This document shows, piece after piece, positions 34,462 through 40,214 of a DNA stretch of 40,214 bases. The stretch spans positions 1-40,214 of the forward strand of contig DXWV01000029.1 in NCBI GenBank assembly GCA_019416685.1, written 5' to 3'. The stretch comes from Bacteroides sp. (GTDB taxonomy: Bacteria; Bacteroidota; Bacteroidia; Bacteroidales; Bacteroidaceae). The notes beneath the pieces are model-generated. The model saw nothing but the letters and a program-made list of their open reading frames with translations. It did no database searches and was not told where the DNA came from. A program made the translations under genes and the position numbers. How positions within the stretch are numbered: the stretch's first letter is position 1; every line of letters starts with the position of its first letter.

Positions 34462-35466
34462 ATGAAAAAGATTTATTATAAATTGTGTTTACTGCTGTTT
34501 GGCATAGGCCTGTTTTGTGCTTGTGAAGAAGAAATGACCCTGAAGCCTGATGCGGGGATGCTTGAAGGAATTGTTTTTGATGGTTATATTACGAATTTGG
34601 CTCCTCCTTATTTCTTTCGTCTTACACACCCTTCTTGTTTGCAGGAAAATAAGCTGTCGGGAAAATATATTCATTATGAAAATATTGTCGGAGCTGAAGT
34701 TATAATTACGGATGTAACTACTGGTATTAAAGATACGTTGGTGCAACCTGCCTGTAGGCCTCATCGTGATGATGTTTTCATGTATATATCCTATTATGAT
34801 TATTATCGGAAGAGGACGATAACAGAGACGCGTTATTCGGGAAATGGCGAAGGATTGTATATTACAACCCGGCTTTATGGGATAGAAGGGCACACTTATA
34901 CTCTTGATATTAAATACAAAGATAAGCATTACTCAGCACGGGAGATGATGGTGCCTGGAACATCTATTACAGATTTGAAAGCATTGGAAGTGGATCTGGG
35001 TGTTAAAGGTAAGACCTTGGCACCCTGCATTAGCTTTGTCAATAGGCCGGAAGAAGATAATTATTATATGTTGACATATACCGGTAGTAGTATCAGAGGG
35101 CCGCATTATAGTAGTTTAGATGACATTACTCAAGGTGCTCCGGGCGCGCATTTTTCCATATTAAGTGATAAATATCTGGATGAAGAGGTAAAGGATTTTC
35201 TTGTTGGAGAAGGAGATGCAGGTGCCAGCTATGATCCTCCGGGTAGTGATTATTATGCTTTAGACTCTTTATTTGTACACATGATGTCTATTTCTAAAGA
35301 TTGTTACGATATATATGATCAGATGATACGACAACTGCGAACTGATGGTGGAGCTTATACACCTCGTCCTACGAATATAAAAAGTAATATTAGCGGAGGT
35401 GTTGTCTGGGGATGCTTTAGGGTTAGTGCAGTGACGGAGAAAGGGATTGCCGTAGAACGGCAATGA
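34462..35466 (+). CDS. DUF4249 family lipoprotein, copy 1
   Basis: This 334-residue lipoprotein has the lipidated Cys21 (LFCAC). The body is a mostly beta domain with YITNLAPPYFFRLT, VGAEVIITDVTTGIKDTL, LYGIEGHTYTLDIKYKDKHYSARE and the C-terminal NIKSNISGGVVWGCFRVSAV, typical of DUF4249, which is encoded next to TonB-dependent receptors and is thought to be the partner lipoprotein. It starts 5 bp after the receptor. It is a tandem duplicate of the next gene; the last 186 bp of coding sequence plus 30 bp downstream are identical in both. Confidence 0.85.
   Translation: MKKIYYKLCLLLFGIGLFCACEEEMTLKPDAGMLEGIVFDGYITNLAPPYFFRLTHPSCLQENKLSGKYIHYENIVGAEVIITDVTTGIKDTLVQPACRPHRDDVFMYISYYDYYRKRTITETRYSGNGEGLYITTRLYGIEGHTYTLDIKYKDKHYSAREMMVPGTSITDLKALEVDLGVKGKTLAPCISFVNRPEEDNYYMLTYTGSSIRGPHYSSLDDITQGAPGAHFSILSDKYLDEEVKDFLVGEGDAGASYDPPGSDYYALDSLFVHMMSISKDCYDIYDQMIRQLRTDGGAYTPRPTNIKSNISGGVVWGCFRVSAVTEKGIAVERQ
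35446..35464 (+). other. Perfect hairpin at the stop of DUF4249 copy 1
   Basis: ATTGCCGT (35446-35453) pairs with ACGGCAAT (35457-35464) around an AGA loop; the last base is the T of the stop codon. A second small stem, CTTCAA/TTGAAG (35474-35488), follows. Neither has a T tract, so RNA stability or processing is more likely than termination. Confidence 0.5.
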
Positions 35467-35612
35467 GAATCTACTTCAAGATTTGAAGAAATAAAACATG
35501 AAAATGATTATTTGGGGACACATTTTAAAGCATATACTTAAAAGAAACATATAGGTGAATTATCGAGAAAAAATTTTGAATTATTCTTTTTTAGTCTTAA
35601 ATTTTGAAGTAG

Positions 35613-36617
35613 ATGAAAAATATTTGTTATAGATTATGTTTACTGCTGTTTAGTATTGGCCTGTTTTGTGCTTGTGAAGAAGAAGTGACCTTAAAACCTG
35701 ATGTGAGGATACTTGATGGGATCGTTTTTGATGGTTGTATTACGAATTTAGCTCCTCCTTATTTCTTTCGCCTTACATATCCTTCTTGTTTACAGGAAAA
35801 TAAATCGTGGGGGGAGAGAATGCATTATGAAAATATAGTGGGTGCTGAAATCGTAATTACGGATGTAACAACTGGAATTAAAGATACATTGGTTCAACCT
35901 GCTTGTAAGCCTCATCGTGATGATGACCTGATGTATGTTTCATATTATGATTATCACCGTAAAAAGAAAATAACAGGAACGCTTTATTCAGGAAATGGCG
36001 AAGGAACGTATGTTACAACCCGGCTTTATGGGATAGAAGGACACACTTATACCCTTGACATTAAATTTGAAGATAAGCATTATTCAGCACGAGAGATGAT
36101 GGTGCCGGGAACACCAATTACAGATTTGAAAGCATTGGAAGTAGATCTTGGTGTTAAAGGTAAAACCTGGGCCCCTTGCATTAGCTTTGTCAATAGGCCG
36201 AAAGAAGATAATTATTATATGTTAGTATATTCAGGTCGTAGTATTAGAGATTCTCAGTTTGTTAGCTTAGATCAGGTAACTCAGTCTGCTCCAGGTTGGG
36301 CCTTTTCTATATTGAGTGATAAATATTTGGATGAGGATGTGAAGGATTTCCTTGTGGGAGAAGGAGATGCGGGTTCAGGCTATGACCCTCCGGGTAGTGA
36401 TTACTATGCTTTAGATTCTTTATTTGTATATATGATGTCTATTTCTAAAGATTGTTACGATATATATGATCAGATGATACGACAACTGCGAACTGATGGT
36501 GGAGCTTATACACCTCGTCCTACGAATATAAAAAGTAATATTAGCGGAGGTGTTGTCTGGGGATGCTTTAGGGTTAGTGCAGTGACGGAGAAAGGGATTG
36601 CCGTAGAACGGCAATGA
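35613..36617 (+). CDS. DUF4249 family lipoprotein, copy 2
   Basis: This second 334-residue DUF4249 lipoprotein has the same lipobox (LFCAC, Cys21) and domain layout as copy 1. The main differences are in surface-like stretches, for example ENKSWGERMHYEN against ENKLSGKYIHYEN, and RSIRDSQFVSLDQVTQSAPG against SSIRGPHYSSLDDITQGAPG, while the last 62 residues are identical. Variation in the middle with an identical C-terminus suggests either recent gene conversion or selection for a shared receptor contact. It is separated from copy 1 by 146 bp and from the next gene by 197 bp. Confidence 0.85.
   Translation: MKNICYRLCLLLFSIGLFCACEEEVTLKPDVRILDGIVFDGCITNLAPPYFFRLTYPSCLQENKSWGERMHYENIVGAEIVITDVTTGIKDTLVQPACKPHRDDDLMYVSYYDYHRKKKITGTLYSGNGEGTYVTTRLYGIEGHTYTLDIKFEDKHYSAREMMVPGTPITDLKALEVDLGVKGKTWAPCISFVNRPKEDNYYMLVYSGRSIRDSQFVSLDQVTQSAPGWAFSILSDKYLDEDVKDFLVGEGDAGSGYDPPGSDYYALDSLFVYMMSISKDCYDIYDQMIRQLRTDGGAYTPRPTNIKSNISGGVVWGCFRVSAVTEKGIAVERQ
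36597..36615 (+). other. Perfect hairpin at the stop of DUF4249 copy 2
   Basis: This is the same ATTGCCGT / ACGGCAAT stem as in copy 1, within the identical tract, again ending at the first base of the stop codon. Confidence 0.5.
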
Positions 36618-36814
36618 GAATCTACTTCAAGATTTGAAGAAATAAAATGTGTAGATGATTATTTCCAGGCACATTTTAAGTTATATATGTATTAAGACAT
36701 CTTTTCACTTTATTGTTGTAGAATTTTGTTTATCTTTAGAGGTTTATTAGCTGTTGTTATATTTCTGATACATATCACTGATTCTGGATGTCTAATCTTA
36801 AAATACATTTACTT

Positions 36815-38053
36815 ATGAAAAAGATTTTATGTTTTACATGTCTGCTGTTTGTCTGTTCATTCGCATCTGCTCAATTAACAGTGAATCCTAATGGTAATGT
36901 TGCTGTTAAAAGTGGAGTAACTCCTTTATCTACGATAAGTGTAAATGGGAATGGTAATACGGAAAGTGATGTTTTTGTTGAATCAACGAAAAGAGGTATA
37001 ATGGTGCATCGTACAGGAGTAGCGCCGAACGGTGGGTGGGGGATCGGTATAACAGGAGATGCCACGCCTGATGCAAATTCTTTCAATATAGGTACACGTG
37101 GGTATACCGTTGCCGGTTCACCTTTAGGAGGCGGACGGGCTTACGGTGTATTTGGAAGAGCCGGAAATTGTACTTCCGGGTATAACTTCGGTGTTTTAGG
37201 AGCTCTTGATGGTTCTGTCAATGGAGCGGGCGTATATGGCACTTCCAATGCTTATGATTGGGGAGAATCTGTTCCGGGGCGTTATGCCGGCTTTTTCAGA
37301 GGCAATGTATACGTGATCGGTAGTATTTATGGTCAGTTGTTAACTCCTACGGCTATTTCTCAGCAAAGTCTGTCTCCTTTATCGAGGGTTTCTGCTGCTG
37401 ATGTAAGTGTAACAGATAAACTGAGACTGTTGAATTCTGTTCGCTACAATTTAGAGCAACCTGCCGCACAGAATGTTTCCAAGGTTAGAAATGCAGGCGA
37501 TAGCCTGGCGATTAGTTCTTTAGAACTTTCGTTAGAAGAGGCTCAGGCTTATTCTAAAGCGCATTATGGCTTTGTTGCGCAGGAACTGAAAGAAGTATAT
37601 CCCGATCTGGTGTATGAAAATGCACAAGGCGAACTGAGCATTAATTATATTGAAATGATTCCTTTATTGGTACAATCCATTCAAGAGTTGGCCATGGAGG
37701 TGAATAATCTGAAATCAGATAAAGGCCTTACGAGAGCGGCTGTATCAAAAGGTGGAGATGATGACTCTTCTTCTGAGTACAAAGATATCATAGCACCGGA
37801 ATTATTTCAAAATATGCCTAATCCTTTTACAGATAATACGGTAATCAAATATATTATTCCACAAGATGCCCAAAAAGCCAATCTGCTTATCTATAATATG
37901 AGCGGTAAACAAATTGAGCAATTCACTTTATCTCAAAAAGGTGAGGGCTCTGTTACTTTGGCGGGTAGCCAACTGGAGGCAGGTATGTATTTGTATTCTT
38001 TGATCGTTGATGGAAATGTGATTGATGTGAAAAGAATGATCCTAACTAAGTAG
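36815..38053 (+). CDS. Secreted surface protein with S74-like chaperone and C-terminal sorting domain, member 1
   Basis: The start at 36815 is chosen because MKKILCFTCLLFVCSFASAQ is a proper signal peptide; an in-frame ATG nine codons upstream exists. A glycine-rich beta region (about 20-175; GGGRAYGVFGRAGNCTSGYNFGVLGALDGSVNGAG) resembles tail-fibre-like beta-helices. It is followed by an S74 intramolecular chaperone-like segment (HYGFVAQELKEVYPDLVYE, SINYIEMIPLLVQSIQEL) and a type-A sorting domain (LFQNMPNPFTDNTVIKYIIP ... GMYLYSLIVDGNVIDVKRMILTK). The SDxxxK motif expected for S74 self-cleavage is not found, so it may not auto-process. It is a paralogue of the next gene. Confidence 0.8.
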   Translation: MKKILCFTCLLFVCSFASAQLTVNPNGNVAVKSGVTPLSTISVNGNGNTESDVFVESTKRGIMVHRTGVAPNGGWGIGITGDATPDANSFNIGTRGYTVAGSPLGGGRAYGVFGRAGNCTSGYNFGVLGALDGSVNGAGVYGTSNAYDWGESVPGRYAGFFRGNVYVIGSIYGQLLTPTAISQQSLSPLSRVSAADVSVTDKLRLLNSVRYNLEQPAAQNVSKVRNAGDSLAISSLELSLEEAQAYSKAHYGFVAQELKEVYPDLVYENAQGELSINYIEMIPLLVQSIQELAMEVNNLKSDKGLTRAAVSKGGDDDSSSEYKDIIAPELFQNMPNPFTDNTVIKYIIPQDAQKANLLIYNMSGKQIEQFTLSQKGEGSVTLAGSQLEAGMYLYSLIVDGNVIDVKRMILTK

Positions 38054-38107
38054 GAGAAATTAGGGCTAAACTATTGCTATTATTAATAACTTTAAAAACA
38101 CACACTC

Positions 38108-39388
38108 ATGAAAACTAACAATGCAATTTTCATCTCAATTATTCTTTTCTTCTGCTGCTCAGCGAGTCATGCACAATTAAAAGTGCTTTCAAATGGTAAA
38201 GTTGGTATTGGTACTACTGCTCCCAAGTACAGTCTTTTGGATATTGGAAAAACAGGTACTGCCGGCGGATTGACCATTTATAACAGCGGATTGTCCAATC
38301 CTCTTCTTTTTAAATTATATTCTAATGGAGATTACGGCTATTTAAATTTTGGAGGAGTAGCAAAACATGGAATAACAATCAGTAAAGATGGTGGCATTGG
38401 TCTTGGGGCCGATCCTTCTATAGAACTGGATACTCCTGATTATATTAATGTATATGCTTATGGTGGGAAAGGTGCATTTATGGCTTATGCAAAGTTTCCA
38501 CATGATTATTATGAAGTAATGAGAATTTACTCTAACAGGCCTGCTGATATGGCTTATGTTGTAAGAGATGTACGGAATGGAGGTGATCAGCTTACTTTTT
38601 ATGTAACCGGAGATGGAAGCGTATATTCAAAAGGGAGTCTTCTTACGGCTTCCGACGAATCTTACAAGGAAAATATAACTTCAATAAATAACAGTTTGAA
38701 CAAAATAAAGCAAATGCGCGGGGTTACTTATAAGCTGAAAGAACAAGCTGAGGAAACAGTAGCTACTGCAAATACTCTTCAAAATGATGTTTCTTCAGAT
38801 ACTTTATCTTCTCAGTCTCCTGTACCTGTTGAAATCGTTAATACGATAAAAGCCGAAAAGAAAAGAAAGAAGTCCGGTTTTATCGCTCAGGAATTGGAAG
38901 AAATATTCCCGGAAGCTGTTTATACATTGCCCAATGGAAAGAAAGCCATTGCTTATTCTGAAATAATACCTTTATTAGTGGAAGCTATCAAAGAACAGCA
39001 AAACGAAATAGATAAACAGCAGAACGAAATTGATGAATTAAGACAATCTAAGATCGTTCAAACCAGATCTGCTATTGGTGCTGTAGATGAACAATCAGAT
39101 GTAAACTCATTGCTGGATGAAAAGCTGAAAGCCAAACTTTATTCCAATATACCCAATCCTTTCAAGGAGCAGACTACTATTTCTTTCTTTATCCCCGAAA
39201 CATCTTCCAGAGCCAGTATCCATATCTATAACCTTCAAGGAAAACAGATAAAACAGCTCAGTATTGAGTCACGAGGAAATGGTTCGGTCACTATCAATGG
39301 CTATGAGTTGACTCCGGGAATGTATATGTATTCATTGATTGTAGATGGTAAAGAAGTTGATACGAAAAAGATGATATTAACCGAATAG
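38108..39388 (+). CDS. Secreted surface protein with S74-like chaperone and C-terminal sorting domain, member 2
   Basis: This 426-residue protein has a signal peptide (1-22, ending SHAQ), a beta-rich repeat-like region starting LKVLSNGKVGIGTTAPKYSLLDIG (typical of tail-fibre-domain proteins), and an S74 chaperone segment with ASDESYKENI; Ser182 and Lys187 fit the Ser-Lys dyad used for self-cleavage in this family. GFIAQELEEIFPEAVY and IAYSEIIPLLVEAI follow, then a short coiled coil (QQNEIDKQQNEIDELRQ). It ends in a type-A sorting domain (LYSNIPNPFKEQTTISFFIP ... GMYMYSLIVDGKEVDTKKMILTE). It is 54 bp after member 1 and 12 bp before the leucine-rich-repeat gene. It is not phage-borne: no phage genes are nearby. 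Confidence 0.82.
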   Translation: MKTNNAIFISIILFFCCSASHAQLKVLSNGKVGIGTTAPKYSLLDIGKTGTAGGLTIYNSGLSNPLLFKLYSNGDYGYLNFGGVAKHGITISKDGGIGLGADPSIELDTPDYINVYAYGGKGAFMAYAKFPHDYYEVMRIYSNRPADMAYVVRDVRNGGDQLTFYVTGDGSVYSKGSLLTASDESYKENITSINNSLNKIKQMRGVTYKLKEQAEETVATANTLQNDVSSDTLSSQSPVPVEIVNTIKAEKKRKKSGFIAQELEEIFPEAVYTLPNGKKAIAYSEIIPLLVEAIKEQQNEIDKQQNEIDELRQSKIVQTRSAIGAVDEQSDVNSLLDEKLKAKLYSNIPNPFKEQTTISFFIPETSSRASIHIYNLQGKQIKQLSIESRGNGSVTINGYELTPGMYMYSLIVDGKEVDTKKMILTE

Positions 39389-39400
39389 AAGCGAGGAATT

Positions 39401-40214
39401 ATGAATAGAATATTACAATTTTTGATTTTTATGTTTTGGGGTACTTTATTGTATTCTCAAAATGTAGTGGTTGATGGTGTTACCTTCTCTGCTGATGGAA
39501 AGACTCTAATAAAGTATCCTACAGATAAGTTTTATAAAGAATATATAATACCTGAAGGTACTGAAATTATAGGTAAAAAAGCATTTGTAGGAGCTCAAAT
39601 AGGGAAGGTGACAATCCCGACTACATTAATTCATATAAACGATTCTGCATTTTATAATGGTCCATCTGATTTCATTCTTACAGGGAAATTCCCCATTATT
39701 GGAAATCGTGTTTGGACCAATGATAGGCGTTTTGAAGTTACTGAGAGCAATCCTTATTGTCGAGTATCGGACGATGGTTTTGTTTATTCTAAAGATGGGA
39801 AAACTGTACATATAGCTTTTGGGGATATGGCAGGGAATATAGGATATGTTGAAATAATTGACAGGTATATATTTCAAGATTGTTATTTTGCTAATGGAAT
39901 TATTTATATTCCTGGTAGTGTGCGTTTGATTAGAGAGCATGCCTTTGATGATATTAAACTTGCCTTGCCAACACGTTCAGAGCCTTCGTATTATAATTTC
40001 GAATTTGCTTGTGATGCATTGACTCCTCCCGAATTGGAAGGTGAAGTGTTTACTGAAAACAATGTTGGCAATAGTACTTTATTGGTTCCAAAAGGATCTG
40101 AGGAATTATACAAAGCCACTCCTCAGTGGAATACATTTGGAACTATAGAAACTCCTCGTCCTCCACAAGGAATTTCTGAAGATTCGGTTTCTTCTTTGAA
40201 AGTTAATCGTGTGG
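39401..40214 (+). CDS. BspA-like leucine-rich-repeat surface protein, cut by the window edge
   Basis: An open frame starts at ATG 39401 and runs to the window end (271 codons, no stop). It begins with a signal peptide (MNRILQFLIFMFWGTLLYSQ) and then shows LRR_5/BspA patterns: YIIPEGTEIIGKKAFVGAQI, KVTIPTTLIHINDSAFYN, IIYIPGSVRLIREHAFDDI, and the LLVPKGSEELYKATPQWNTF tail unit. The segment ISEDSVSSLKVNRV near the end may begin a C-terminal tail. BspA-type proteins are exported and often bind host matrix or other bacteria. It is the last visible gene of the surface-protein operon, 12 bp after the S74 gene. Confidence 0.78.
   Translation, partial: MNRILQFLIFMFWGTLLYSQNVVVDGVTFSADGKTLIKYPTDKFYKEYIIPEGTEIIGKKAFVGAQIGKVTIPTTLIHINDSAFYNGPSDFILTGKFPIIGNRVWTNDRRFEVTESNPYCRVSDDGFVYSKDGKTVHIAFGDMAGNIGYVEIIDRYIFQDCYFANGIIYIPGSVRLIREHAFDDIKLALPTRSEPSYYNFEFACDALTPPELEGEVFTENNVGNSTLLVPKGSEELYKATPQWNTFGTIETPRPPQGISEDSVSSLKVNRV

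Larger units (their letters stand above)
34462..36647 (+). repeat. Tandem duplication of the DUF4249 gene, 1151-bp period
   Basis: The two gene copies start 1151 bp apart and stay in register with equal length (334 codons each). The tract 35281-35496 equals 36432-36647 base for base (216 bp), while the upstream parts have many substitutions. Similarity also runs 5' of the second start (TTAAATTTTGAAGTAGATG against TTAAATTCTGAAGCTGATG), where it reproduces the last codons of the TonB receptor. The duplicated unit therefore began inside the receptor gene. Confidence 0.9.

Noticed and set aside
36815..39388. Prophage tail-fibre genes
   Set aside because: S74-type domains suggest phage, but both proteins have signal peptides and sorting tails and no other phage gene is present.

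Overview
The window looks like chromosomal DNA from a gut-type member of the Bacteroidales, most likely Bacteroides in the broad sense. The evidence is a SusC/SusD pair controlled by an ECF sigma factor and a FecR anti-sigma factor, Bacteroidota-only families (DUF3098, DUF3244, DUF4249, an AraC-type hybrid regulator), and -7 elements of the Bacteroides form TAnnTTTG in front of several genes. No rRNA, tRNA, insertion sequence, phage or CRISPR array was seen.

Region 1 (91-17359, all minus strand) is a polysaccharide-utilisation-type locus. Reading in its own direction, it runs: ECF sigma factor, FecR anti-sigma, SusC-like transporter, SusD-like lipoprotein, two secreted beta-propeller proteins with C-terminal sorting domains, an organophosphate:phosphate antiporter (OPA family), two tandem secreted endonuclease/exonuclease/phosphatase (EEP) proteins, a ManNAc-6-phosphate epimerase (NanE type), a phosphohexomutase and a secreted CE7 acetyl esterase. 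It has no recognisable glycoside hydrolase or sugar kinase. The set fits uptake and processing of already phosphorylated sugars, perhaps released from a phosphodiester-containing glycan by the EEP proteins. A short plus-strand transcription unit (promoter-like TACTTTTG, then a hairpin with a T tract) lies opposite the susC leader and resembles the cis-antisense RNAs known from other Bacteroides PULs.

Region 2 (17627-24970) is a housekeeping block: a SAM-dependent methyltransferase, ftsX, a DUF3098 protein, uppP, truB, queA, a zinc-ribbon protein and folK, mostly in overlapping or nearly abutting order. A small membrane protein runs on the other strand, followed by metK. The metK leader carries a candidate SAM-II-like riboswitch with a mutually exclusive alternative helix. 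metK ends in a strong hairpin terminator.

Region 3 (24971-29941) holds a sensor-less hybrid regulator (degenerate kinase, receiver, AraC), four exact-register 23-bp tandem units built on the palindrome AACATCCGGATGTT, a lipoprotein-like TPR/transmembrane/HTH regulator with a possibly leaderless promoter, and a small secreted DUF3244 protein.

Region 4 (30244-40214, plus strand) is an envelope and secretion cluster. It contains an unknown lipoprotein, a lipoprotein joining a SurA-N-like segment to a DsbA-like CXXC domain, a TonB-dependent receptor, two tandem-duplicated DUF4249 lipoproteins with a 216-bp identical 3' tract, two S74-chaperone/sorting-domain surface proteins, and a BspA-type leucine-rich-repeat protein cut off by the window edge. 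All functions are inferred from motifs read by eye; no database search was run.
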